DNA from: Stenocarpella maydis
Lineage: Eukaryota > Ascomycota > Sordariomycetes > Diaporthales > Diaporthaceae
Assembly: GCA_002270565.1 (NCBI GenBank)
Contig: NQMI01000043.1
Location: forward strand, 90,783-154,782
Length of the DNA stretch: 64,000 nucleotides
Direction of reading: 5' to 3'
This document shows positions 12,056 through 22,988 of the stretch, one piece after another. Within the stretch, counting starts at the first letter, position 1. The number at the start of each line of letters is the position of its first letter. The notes under the pieces were generated by a model that was not told the origin of the DNA, did not search any database, and saw nothing but the letters and a program-made list of their open reading frames with translations. A program made the position numbers and the translations under genes.

Positions 12056-13862
12056 GAATCGCAGGCGTCTATTACTTGTACATATCTACAATGAAGTCGA
12101 GACTAGTTACAATCGTGATTGTTTTTCGGGTTGAGACCTCATTTTGATGCTGTCCAGAATTTTGCTCCCAAATCCTTACTGGTGACACTATACAAACCTA
12201 GCTTTATCATACGGCAGCATCAGTCTGAATTGTGCTGATGGCCCACTGTCTTTCGGCCTCACAAGTTACAAGTCGTGGGTAACGGCATTAACCCGCCCCT
12301 CTTCCTTGGTTGTTATTTCCTCCCCCAAGAGTCATTGCGAAGTGTGTCAGCTTCGTCATAATTGCATCTTTGAAGGCATTCGCCGCTCTATTTTTGATCT
12401 AGAATAGTATCATTGAGGTTGATACGACAGTATGTTCCCCAGGAACTATTGGTGCCGGGTCATCGGTCTTTCATTTGGCGACACCCACTGAACATCTCCC
12501 ATCTTCAGTATGGCCAGCCGGCGCTCAGCTACCCTGATGCATCGCCGTGATATCAGCTCCACCAATCAAAGGCACAACTTTAAGGTGCGCCGCCCAGAGA
12601 TTTCAGCTAAAGGGCTGCCGCACCTTACAGTTTTGGGTGTTAGTCTGGTATCCTGCGTAAACGGCGGGCACTCATGCGTGAGGCACTGCTACCCCTACAT
12701 CACTATATTAGGGGTTCAGAACTGTGATGCTGGGGACTAGTGATTCTGTGGCTGCGGCACTGGCTTCAGCTATCTCGCTAACTACCTGAATTTGGGGCCT
12801 AAAACCTTGATATGGGGGCCAGGACTGGAGAAGCGTTTCTCATAATAAGGCTGAGGCATGATCTAAACGCGAATGGCGCTTATTAGCAGCCATAGCTTTA
12901 TAGTCTCAGCTATCAGAGCCTCGGGGACACGACTTTATATATTAAAGAACATGCTGATGTCCGCTGCTCAGAACAGTTCGATGCACACCCATTGAGATCA
13001 TCCACAAACAACTTATTGTGCATCACTTCACAGCCATGAACCCTCCCGCTGGAGAAAACACAACAATGACTACTACTGTATGGCAGGAAGTCCGGACTAT
13101 GCTATCAGATGGTCCCACAGATAGGCCTTTACAACTATTATGCAATCAATAACATGCTTATATAAAACCAGGGATGTTTGAATTTCCGAGTGCTTTGGCT
13201 GACCTCCGAGCTACGTTGCGAAGCCCGCGTCTCCAACACTCCCCGAGACCTCACCCGACGAACCATAAATCATGGCGCACTGGCATCGGTGACCTCGGGA
13301 TTAACATAGCTAGGTAATAAAACCTGTGAGCAAGATGTGTCTGTAATATTCATGAACATGATGTCATTGCAGCGTTGTCCGATCCCCGCCGAGTACGCAT
13401 GAATCGTCCCTGACACTAGTGAGCCGGAGGCATGGAAACGGCAGTCTATGATGTCCTCTGAGGACTAGGATATCCAGGTATGAAACCGGCGCCTGGCTTT
13501 CATCACTGACAGCCTTTCCGCTTACGCAAGCGCCAGCTGGCCACGTTATCGAGTATCGTACATTGTTGGTGAGATCGGCGTTGATGGATGGAGAGGGAGG
13601 CATGACATTCAAGGAGCATGCTTTCATCGTTCCACGAAAATCGGCAAACTTATCTCGTGGGCCGCGAGATAAATTTGACAAACTTACTCTGTTAATTCCA
13701 TCCCGCGCCCCTGCGTCGTTATTCTGCATTATAACCTTGAGGAGTGGAAGGGCTCCTCTCTCGGAATTGACGAATACGCACAGGGAGGTCATCCTTGCAA
13801 CTACAGTTCATTTGAAGGCTCTACACGCAGAGTAGTTCACAGAATTACCATTGAGTCAAACA
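12056..13862. other. Intergenic, gene-poor
   Basis: About 1.8 kb with only short frames lacking family features. A perfect 8-bp inverted repeat lies at 13650-13672. Base composition is lower in GC than the flanking genes. Confidence 0.55.
13650..13672. repeat. Perfect inverted repeat, 8-bp arms, 7-bp loop
   Basis: TTATCTCG at 13650-13657 is the exact reverse complement of CGAGATAA at 13665-13672. It lies about 190 bp upstream of the Pmp3-like gene. It could be a palindromic protein site; function unknown. Confidence 0.8.
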
Positions 13863-14222
13863 ATGAGCCTCGATGCCGTGAGTATCCCTCCTAGGCCCCG
13901 TATTTAATTTCATTTCACCCAAGACCAGGCATCTACTGTACCTAGGCGCCCAGCGTCAGTCAAATATGAATTGGGCCTAACAATGCAGCAACAGTCCAGT
14001 ATTGTTCTCTTCATCCTCGCCATCTTCCTCCCTCCGGCCGCGGTCCTCCTGGCCAGGGGATGCGGTGCACACTTTTGCCTCAACATACTCCTGACCCTCC
14101 TCGCATGGCTGCCCGGTCTGCTGCATGCGTGGTATATTGTTGCGAGGCAGGACAGGGCCGAGAGGATGCGGAGGTATGAGAGCTCTTATGGCATGCAAAG
14201 ACGGCGGCCTGCCTACCGTTGA
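13863..14222 (+). CDS. Pmp3 / UPF0057 family small membrane protein
   Basis: Plasma-membrane proteolipid family (yeast Pmp3, plant RCI2), tied to salt and cation tolerance. Two hydrophobic segments are visible: SSIVLFILAIFLPPAAVLLA and FCLNILLTLLAWLPGLLHAW. The family signature lies between them (LPP..VLLARGCGAHF.LNI). A charged tail (RQDRAERMRRYE) follows. I propose exon 1 13863-13877 (MSLDA), intron 13878-13988 (GTGAGT..CAG) and exon 2 13989-14222, 82 residues. A simpler unspliced start at the ATG at 13983 (MQQQ) cannot be excluded; the 3' end is the same. Confidence 0.85.
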
Positions 14223-14635
14223 AATGTTTCTCTGGCAGAGAGACTCTGCCGGCCGAGGCATTATGTAGTCGACGCGGAGAACCCGTGGGTAGGAGTTTCA
14301 CAGCTGCCTATGCAGCTAAGAAGTGTATTCCAGGACAGCCGGGGCGTAAAGAGTGGCCTTGAAGGAGTTTGAAGCGGTGCTTGTTTCTCGGGATGAAGAC
14401 AATATTAGGTTTTCCTGATGGCCTTGAGAGGCAGAGTGACACATTATTACGGACGTGGTAAAGCCTAAGTAGCCAAGACAAGACAATAATTAGGTTATAT
14501 TTACTCTATGAACCTTTGTTCAAGCTTCAATAAGGTCTTCAAGAATACTTAACAGCCTATAGCTGAAGAGAATGATGCCATCTGGCCCGTAAATGTCGTT
14601 TGATTCACGTAGGTTCCTCTCAATTGCTACATCTT
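14223..14635. other. Intergenic
   Basis: Convergent 3' flanks of the Pmp3-like and xylanase genes. Nothing recognised. Confidence 0.6.
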
Positions 14636-15888
14636 TCAAGACATATTTCGGAATCTATACTTTGTCTCAGACCCCGATGCCGTCGAGTTGCTCGCCGCAT
14701 TGATCGTGTCCAAGACAGCTTGGTATGCTGGCTTCTTCTGGTAGTTGTCGTCCCACAGCAGCGCATCGCCCTCGCCAGGGAAGACGCCCGGGATCCACGA
14801 GTACTTGTCCGAGGTACCCCAGATAGTCACTCCAATGCAGCGTTGGTTGTTTAGGCACGACTGGAAAACATTGGCATACACTTTGCCCTGCACAGCCAGC
14901 TTCTCAGTCAAGTCGCCAGACGAGGTGTTGAACCGCACGTCGAGCTCCGTGTAAGCAACGTCAACCCCGAGGTCCGTGTACAGCGCCAGTGTGCTCTCGA
15001 GCGTAGAGAGCCCCGGTGCCACGGTACCCCCCGAGGAGGTTGTGGGCTCCGAGGTGAGATGGGCCTGCAGCCCGACGCCGTCGATGCGTGCGCCGTAGGA
15101 CTGGACCAGCTTGACGATGCGGGCGGCGCCTTGGGACTTGGCGCCGCCGTCCTCAATGTTGTAGTCGTTGTAGAAGAGGCGAGCATCCGGGTCGGCAGCC
15201 TGGGCGTACTGGAACGCAATGGGAATGAATGCCTCGCCAATGGTCCGGTAGAAGACGCTGTCACGGTAGGTGCCGTCCTCGTTGAGGGCTGTGGGGGTGT
15301 GGGTTAGTCTCTCCTATGCCCTGGTGACTGAAGAGGAAACACGTATGCCGCGAGGCTCACCTTCATTGACAACATCCCACTGGTCGCAAACACCCTTGTA
15401 CCTCCCAACGACAGTGTCGATGTGGGTCTTCACCACCGCAAGCAGCGTGGCGTTGTCGAACCCACCCCCAGACACCCACGCGGGCAGCTGGCTGTGCCAG
15501 ACGAGCGTGTGGCAGCGGATTTTCTGGCCGTTCTCGCGGGCGAGCGCCACCACAGCGTCGGCCCCGTCGAAGGTGAATGTGTCCCGGCTCGGCTGCGTGG
15601 ACTCCCACTTCATCGCGTTCTCGGGCGTGATGGAGCCGAACTCGGTGCGGATCATGTCCTCCTCCGCCGTGTCGTCCCGGATCGTGACGGCGGTCCCGAC
15701 ATACTCCTTGCCTGCGGCCTTGAAGGCGGCGTCAAGGGTTGTTGGAGCCTGACGGGCGTGCTTTCGTGTCCTGTTGGATGGTGAGTGGTGCCGTGTGGCA
15801 TTAGACCCAGAGCGTGGACTTACGGGACCGTGCCAGCAGATGTAGAGGCGCCAAGCGCCAGGGCGGAGAGGAGGATCTTGAAATGCAT
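14636..15888 (-). CDS. Secreted endo-beta-1,4-xylanase, GH10
   Basis: Hydrolyses internal beta-1,4 bonds of xylan outside the cell. Exons: 15888-15824, 15770-15361 and 15288-14636, with GTAAGT..CAG and GTGAGC..CAG introns; phases agree. The 375-residue protein starts with a signal peptide (MHFKILLSALALGASTSAG). GH10 landmarks: KWESTQPSRDTFTF, HTLVWHSQLPAW, acid/base Glu158 in WDVVNEAL, and nucleophile Glu273 in YTELDVRF. It ends with WIPGVFPGEGDALLWDDNY..KPAY and a short Ser/Thr-rich tail. There is no carbohydrate-binding module. A TATA box and a GGCTAAA site lie upstream. Confidence 0.97.
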
Positions 15889-15981
15889 CTTGAAGATAGA
15901 TTGCACTCCCGAAGGACACGTGGATTTCCCCTTGCATATGTGTGTGACTGTCAATAAGAATGCGGCGAGAAGAGTGGTTGT

Positions 15982-15989
15982 TATTTATA
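15982..15989 (-). promoter_or_regulatory. TATA box of the GH10 gene
   Basis: Reads TATAAATA on the minus strand, about 95 bp upstream of the xylanase ATG, a usual fungal distance. Confidence 0.6.
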
Positions 15990-16259
15990 CTCCATCTCTA
16001 CGACGTTCAACTTCCGTACCAACGTGCCATCGCCACACACGTCCCCTGTTCTCGAGCTACTACTTCAGTCTCTGGAACCAAGGTGTTGTTAATTAGGCTC
16101 AACCGACGTGTAGCACTTAGAGTCCCCAGTAGTCCCCACCTCCTCAGAGTTCTTCCTCGATTACCATCTCTGTTAGTCCAACTCGGCTGAGCTGTGTCCA
16201 ATAAGCTCGAAAGGGGCCGGGTCCACGGGCGTTTAGCGCTGCCAAGTGTGTTGTGTTTA

Positions 16260-16266
16260 GGCTAAA
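16260..16266 (+). promoter_or_regulatory. Candidate XlnR/XLR-1 binding site GGCTAAA
   Basis: GGCTAAA is the consensus bound by the xylanase regulator XlnR of Aspergillus and its relatives. It lies about 370 bp upstream of the GH10 start. Only one exact copy was noticed, so it is a candidate. Confidence 0.45.
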
Positions 16267-16842
16267 TGGCGATGACCTGGGGCAAAGACGGTTAATTGTC
16301 AGGGACTTGTAATGCCTGTGATGCGGTCCGAGCTTCCGCTTTCGTGATTGGCTCTGTCTGCTGCGCCTCACTGGCAGCCTCGTAGGTCCAAAATGGTACC
16401 TAGTCGGCGGGGCCTGGGGTAACTTTCCAACTGCTGGATAGTAATTAAACATTTGTGCGTACTGTATCTCCTTGCTGAGGCGTAAGTGAGCTAGGTGCCT
16501 TGATCCATGCTGACTGAGACTATCTCTGCCTTGTAGCACCCTCTAGCTAACCATAGCTGGCAGTTGCCTGCTGCCTAAATCTCTGAGGTTTAACTGGGTT
16601 TACGCTACTATATCATCATCATAATCGTGGTATAGCTACCTGCTAGAAAGAAGTATAATTAGTCTTGCTCTAGGAAGGCCTGCTAGTATAAAGGGGAACT
16701 TGAAAGTATCTAATTGATCCCTTAGTAAGATTTATGCCTAAGGCACTTTAATGTGTGCTGTGTGATCTGTGATATATAAGACTAACGCGAGATTGATATG
16801 TAGTGCTAGTGCAGATGGCTGCTATGTAGTGATTGGCATTAG

Positions 16843-17060
16843 GTGTAGGATGGATGGCTGGTCTCTTGGTAGTAAAGAAAGTTGTTGAGACTAGTTATAT
16901 TGTAATACCAGTCAATCGTGTACTCTACGGAGGATGGTGACTAGTATTGGGTGTAGGATGGATGGCCAGTCTCTTGGTTACGTAGAAAGTTCTGGAGACC
17001 AGTCTAATTCAATGTTGTGATATTGGTCAAGGTTGCGCCTGGAGAGGGTGGTGACCAGTA
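16843..17060. repeat. Diverged tandem direct repeat, period about 108 bp
   Basis: The copy beginning at 16843 and that at 16951 both start GTGTAGGATGGATGG and then share TCTCTTGGT, AGAAAGTT and a GTGA(C/T)CAGTA-like end. Differences are mostly transitions. Confidence 0.7.
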
Positions 17061-17639
17061 TCCATAGGCTGCGATGAGACGGGGTGACCGGTCCCAACAG
17101 GCAGGGTGATGATTGGTCACGGTGAAGGAGGCGGCCTCGAAACTCATACTGCCCAAAAGGGTGATTACCCGAGCAAACGAGAGACGCGAATGATCTATGA
17201 GTCACGGTGAATATGGGCATTAATATTCAACTAAACACAGGCTCAGAACTAATCAAGAAGCGAGAAGAGCCTAGCCTCTTGAGTGTGTACTCCCAACCAC
17301 GCTATCTTCGACCCAAGCCTGGATGTAACCCCCAACCAAGATACTAGCTTCCGCCACTACCCGCCGGGTCTGAGTTCGCCGCGTCCTAGATTGTGACCGG
17401 CTCGAGTTTCGAAAATTGGCTGGAAAGCCGTCGTGACTATAAATCAGAGATTTTCTATCAGCAAAAAGCCGGTGGGCGCAGGAAAATTCCCGAAGGACAA
17501 AACCGCGAGGGTGAAGAGCTCAGAAAGTCGTAACAGCCACTCATCGCCCCCACAAAACCCACATGGCTCATGGTGCCCATGCCGGTAGGCAGAGGGGTCT
17601 TAAAGTCGTATCATCATGGCTGGTGTCTGGGGGGAAAAG

Positions 17640-17668
17640 AAGGACGAGGACGAGGACGAGGACGAGGC
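17640..17668. repeat. GAGGAC hexanucleotide run
   Basis: Four to five copies of GAGGAC in an intergenic region. Confidence 0.8.
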
Positions 17669-18262
17669 GAAGGAGAGGGGGTCCCACCTTGAAATCTGTC
17701 CATGATGAAGACTGCCGGTCACGACATCAGCTTCGCGTGCACCGTGGCAGTGCACTGCCCGGAGCAGCTTGCTCCATGGGTGGCATCAACGGCGGAGGCC
17801 TGAGACAGAAGAAAAAGACGTCGTCGAGAGCAAGTGCTCCAAGACGTGGTGATGCTTGTCGACGCTGGGACATGGCCTGCACAAGATTCGGGAATGCGCA
17901 GGATTGTGATAAAGGGAACTCGACTGCAATGAAGGTACTGAGGCAACCAAGTGATGAGGTGTGCATGATGGTCGGCGGCGAGATGTGGTTGTATTGTCGC
18001 GAATACGATGGGAATTTACCCTGGAGTATTTGGCAAGGGCAGTCGAATCTAACGACATTATTTCCAGGGTAGGTAGCAAGAAGTCATTCATGGGTAAGTG
18101 CTATTGTCACATGTGTACCATGAAACCGAATATGGCTGCCGTAACCATGTATAGGACTATCTATGTTTACATCGGATCACAGGCTCTTAAGTTGGTAGAC
18201 TATAGTGTTCCTCCAGAGCAGACACCGGCTACACATCACAACAATATAATATCCTTGCTTCC

Positions 18263-21200
18263 TCATTCCAAACACACACCCACCATATCCTCCTTAGATA
18301 TTCCAGCCGCTGCCTCACCATACATTACACCATGCACGTACGCCTCCCCCAAGAATGATAGCCGCTCCCTGGCTTCCTCACGATCCTGCTCACGCTTCCG
18401 CAGTAGATACGGTGTTCTGCTCCCAGCCACTAGCCACACCTCATCGCCAGGCCTGACAGACTGGGGCCCTAGCCCCAGCCGTCCGGTCCTGGTCCGGAAG
18501 AGACAACGCTTTCGGTACACCTTGGCTATGTGGAGACGGACACTGGACTCGTCATCTAGCGTTTTACAGGCTGATGGGTCGCCGTGATACTTGCACCATT
18601 CCCACGAGGCGCCTGTTAATTGGTCCTGCGATGGGATCTCGTCAAGTGTAGGCAGGTATCTCGTGTCCGCCTGGTTCTTGGCAGCATTTTCGAGAGACCT
18701 CTGATGGCCAAGCATGTATAGCAAGGACTGTTTGAGACCCGGAACGGAGGCAGTGTCTGTGGGCTCTCCGTTTTCTTCGTGGCTGGTTGAGGTTCTGGTG
18801 CTTGCTTGGTCATTCTCGTGGCCGGATGCACTGTCCTTCAGATTAGGGTCTGATAATTCGCCATGGTCACCAAACCATCTCCCCAGGCGTAGCTGGCTGA
18901 TGCGCTTCATAACAGCCTTCTGTTTCAGCGACAGTGACTGTGTCGAACCCAAGGCACTCTGGGTACGTAGCGCCTTGGCCAAACGGCTTGGGACATTAAA
19001 CGGTTCCTGAGGCTCTGTACTGGGGTCATCATTGGGTGAGGCCTGGTAGAGAGTGAAGTCGTGCTTGGGGTCGTGCTCAAGCTTGCCATCGCGGAAACAC
19101 TCCCAGCACAAGTCGAAGTCGTCGCAATTTTCGCAGTGCCAGTCTCCGGCACCAAGTTCCCGATCACAACCATCACAGGTCCAGCAAGTCTGTGAACCTT
19201 CGGACTCTTCCTCAGAGCCAGAACCATCCTCTGAAGCCGTTTCCGAGCCTTCTTCTTCAGTCGGTGAGCTGCTTCTGATCTCAGCGGGAGATTCGGGCTC
19301 TTGGTCCGACTCATCATTTGCCTCCTCTTCCGCTTCTCGTGTCCGCCTGATGTGGTGAGCCAGCTCCCAGGCAATAAACTCGCGAAACGACGCAGCGCTC
19401 TGTTGCCTCACGCCGTCGTCACAGCCCTGCCATAGTTTATCGACCGTAAGCGTCCTGAGAAGCATTTGGACTGGGCTCTCGCCGTCTTTGGACGTGACAG
19501 CCTCCAGGAGCTTAAACCACGACTCCACGTCCACATCCAGATCAGCCGGCATGTCGTCAGGGTCTATATCAGCCCACCCCGGTTCCACGACCTCAACAAC
19601 ATCTATCTCAGCCCCAAGGATATGAAGGTTGCCCTTCCGCTCACCGGGCCCAAATACGGGCTCAAGGGTCTTCGCAGCCCTAAAAGACCTTCTCCAGATG
19701 CGGCTCGTCGTGAGTGCATTGCTGAAGTCTGGAACCCAAGACGGCAGCCCAGGCATTTTGGCCTGCTGGCCACTGTAATACGGATCCTGGACATAAGAAA
19801 GACCTTCCAGGGGTTCGAGAATGCCGGCTAGACCATCACCACGGCTGTACATGGAGTCCCGCCCTGAACCGCGGATGAAGATGTGGGCGACCTGGGTGTA
19901 TAGATCCTCTACGGGTGACGTATAATCAATCGTAATTTTGTCCTCTGGGGCCAGAGGTGCAGCAAGGCTCATGATGGCGTATATCTTGTCGCGTGGGTCT
20001 TTACTTTCGAAGGACCATGTAGCTGCTATGAGCAGGGGTAGGCTCACTTCTTTTCGTTAGCCATCCATCAATCGTTCCGGTAAGTTACCACAGAGTGAAT
20101 ATGCCAGTAAAGGTCAAGTGTACTCACGGCGGTCTGCCTTCCGAACACAAGGCGCCTCGCAGCCCTTACGGTGCAGAATAGGATTGACGATATTCCATTC
20201 GTCCTCATTCCTCGCGGTTCGTAGCCTAATCTCAGCAAGTCTCCAAGCCTCGCTGCCGTCGCCGCCCTTACCATCCTGCGTTGTCCAACCCTTATCCATC
20301 TTCCACACGCTCGATGGGCGGAAGAAGCCCAGGTGAGCCAAGAGGCACAAGAACTTCAGCACCTCGTGCCACTCAAGTTCCGTCTTTCCCATAAACATCC
20401 TGATCTTGGAAGCCAGACCCAATTCTTGGATACACCAAACCCTCGTGAACCATGATCGCAGGAACGTGCTAAGAATGAGACGGATATCGTTGATAGTGAA
20501 TATTCCGCCATCAGGCATGACCCAGTCAAGCTCGCGGTCTTCTAGAAACTCCTGGAGGGAGACCGACCCTAGAGTGTTTTGGTGTTAGAACAGGCAACTT
20601 GACGTGATAGTTCGATGCATCCCTTGTGACTTACATTGCTCTTTTAGCTCATTGAGCCTCTTGGCTTTCTTGTTCACTCGCCGAATCACCTCTTTCAGAT
20701 CCGGCCCACTCCACACATTTCTCAGCAACCGGTAGATCATCTGGCTGTCATCCCCAAGCCAAATAACAACACAGCTGGCCTGAGTGTAAATCTGGGGCAT
20801 AATCTGCACCTGTGCGCTCCGTTCATCGAGGTCTTCCTGATTAATGCAAATCGCATCGATCCAGAAGAGCCCACTGTCTGGACTTTGGCCCTCATCCCCC
20901 ACGCCATTGTCTGAGTTTGAACCAGCGTCAGAATCTTCGTCAGACTCCTCCCCAATTGCAGCAGTCGCCAGGCTCAGCTCTTCTTGTCGAAATGACCGGT
21001 CGCGCAGGAACTTAGCGACCAGCTCCCACTGGCCTCTCTTTTGCTGCGTGCAACATTCTATCGGCGTCCTCCCATGGCCATCCACGATCTCCATGTCAGC
21101 TCCAGCCCGCACCAGCTCCTTGACGACATTATAGTGCCCGTTCTCCGCCGCATAGTGCAAGCTCGTCTCCCCAAAGTCGTCAGTTGCTGAGAGGTTCGCC

Positions 21201-22095
21201 CCGCGGCGGACAAGCCTCCTCACGCGCGCGAGCTTTCCCTCTTCGGAGGCTTCGATAAGTGCCGTCTTGTCATAGGGAGGGTGCCGCCTCTCGGTCTCCA
21301 GGTCGCCGCCGTTGAAGTCGCGGAGCTCCTGAGTACGGTATTCCACGTCTCGCAGGAATTTCGTGACCATCTCCCAGTCTCGACGCTTCCGCTGTATGCA
21401 GCACTGGACGGGCAGGCGGCCGGTGTTGTCATAGACATTCATATCCGCACCTGAGGCCACTAGTACCTTGACTATGTCGAAGTATCCGTTTTCAGATGCG
21501 TCTGATTAATTCTGTTAGTGAATGAACCAGGTCTCGCAACGGTGGAGAGGCGAGGAAGCGAAACATGGGGCCTTCACATACAGTGCAGTGGCGTCTCGCC
21601 GAAACAGTCCCTCGCACCACAGCTCGCGCCCTCCTCAAGTAAGGCTCTCACAGTGTCCACGTCACCATCCTCGGCAGCAACATGAAGCCTTGTCTTGTCG
21701 TACATCCCATCCCTCTGGTCGATATTGTTCATGCCTTGCAAGTGCAGCAGAGCATCGAAGAGGTTCTTTCGCACATGCAACACTGCATGCTCGCCGCTGT
21801 TGCCGTTCCGTACGGCCACGGGCCATTTACATAAGGGCCCGTACGGATCCTTCCAGTTGTCAGTCTTCCGTTTTTGATACTCGGTCTCGGGGCTGTCCCA
21901 GGTGTATGACAGGGCCTCATAAGCCGGTGCTGAGTCACTGTCGAGGTCTACGACGTGGAGCGAGCAGTGGAGTATGGGATAGCCGCACAGGGACGGGAGA
22001 ACTCCATTACGGGTGTTGTGGACGCGGAGGAGGCGGATGGAGGTCTTAGTGGGTAGAGGGTCGTATTTGAACTCGGAGTATTGGAGGAGAGACAT
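18263..22095 (-). CDS. HET-domain protein with ankyrin repeats inside the HET domain and a ZZ-type finger
   Basis: Family role: HET proteins trigger non-self recognition and programmed death in filamentous fungi. Exons: 22095-21582, 21501-20635, 20568-20128 and 20046-18263. All phases agree, giving 1201 residues. HET block 1 is YEALSYTWDS (59-68), leading to NLFDALLHL (111-119). Then come two similar ankyrin-containing units (about 132-230 and 248-345) and an acidic linker. HET then resumes with FWIDAICINQED (384-395) and VVIWLGDD, and, after intron 2, TRVWCIQE. In ordinary HET proteins the NLFDALL and WIDAICINQ blocks lie close together. Farther on are an acidic stretch and a Cys/His finger with ZZ spacing (CWTCDGC..HCENCDDFDLCWEC, about 895-940). 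The end (GDEVWLVAGSRTPYLL, YVHGVMYGEA) is the usual C-terminus of this HET class. The MPKPK start 27 bp upstream is possible but MSLLQYS fits the family. Confidence 0.88.
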
Positions 22096-22988
22096 GATAA
22101 AGACCACCTTCGGTTTAGGCAAACGGCCAGAGTCAGCTCAACGAGAACTTCTGGCATGTAGACATTAACTGCTTGCACTGGTGTGTAGTCTGTCGACTCA
22201 AGACTCCGTCAACACGCACTTGGTAAGGTTGCGTCGTATGATTCAAGTCCATACATATCCTTCTAGATCCATGGCACCTTTTACGAAGGATCACATACCC
22301 TGGTATGAGCCTTAGCGCCTCCATCCCAGGAGATGACGAGTGGAGGCCAGGCTTCCGCTGCAGTGGCCTGCTCCACCTTGAAGGAATCGTTTGCCTGATT
22401 ATTAACCAATCAGGAAAAAGAGCGGACGAAATTTTTGGATGCCTACATATGTACCCACTCGCAGGATTCCTACCTCATCGCAGTGACCTCTCAAATGCTA
22501 CAGATCAATGAGTTTCCATACTATGGCTCTATGTAGCGCTAAGAGCAGCCGAGTTATCTCTAAAAATACGCGGGACCTTGCACTAATTAGTTACATTAGA
22601 AGTCAATACATAACCAGTTCCATCCCAATTGGGTTTGCTTGTTAAAGTGGTTCAAATGGCCGTTATACGTGATTGGGCTACTTTCTTTCCAGGAACCAAA
22701 CTTGTTACCCTTCTCAATGACTTGAATTTCGTTAACACCAGCTATTGATTGCTCGCTTAATATAAATTAATATGGCAGCTGGGAATTCTATAAGCCGTAG
22801 TAGGCGGTCCTATTCCAGAGAGCGATATACGAATCAGTTTTATGTGCTTGGTTTCTCTGCCGAGCAGCACTTGAGGTGGCTGAGGCACGACGGTCTTTTG
22901 ACTAGACTCACAACACTCTGTGTCGTCAGGGAATCGTTTCCAGAACTTGGATTTATTTCAAACACGAAGATTCATGAAAAAAAATCCA
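22096..22988. other. Intergenic between two co-oriented ankyrin genes
   Basis: Promoter region of the HET gene and 3' flank of the Clr5-ankyrin gene. No other gene or repeat recognised. Confidence 0.6.

Larger units (their letters stand above)
15889..18262. other. Intergenic; xylanase promoter and degenerate repeats
   Basis: About 2.4 kb. The first 400 bp hold the xylanase TATA box and candidate XlnR site. A diverged 108-bp direct repeat lies at 16843-17060. A GAGGAC hexamer run lies at 17640-17668. The frame at 17563-18072 is Arg-rich low-complexity and not a convincing gene. Confidence 0.55.

Noticed and set aside
17563..18072. 169-codon frame with an Arg-Thr run
   Set aside because: Built on a GAGGAC simple repeat, no domain, no homologous pattern.
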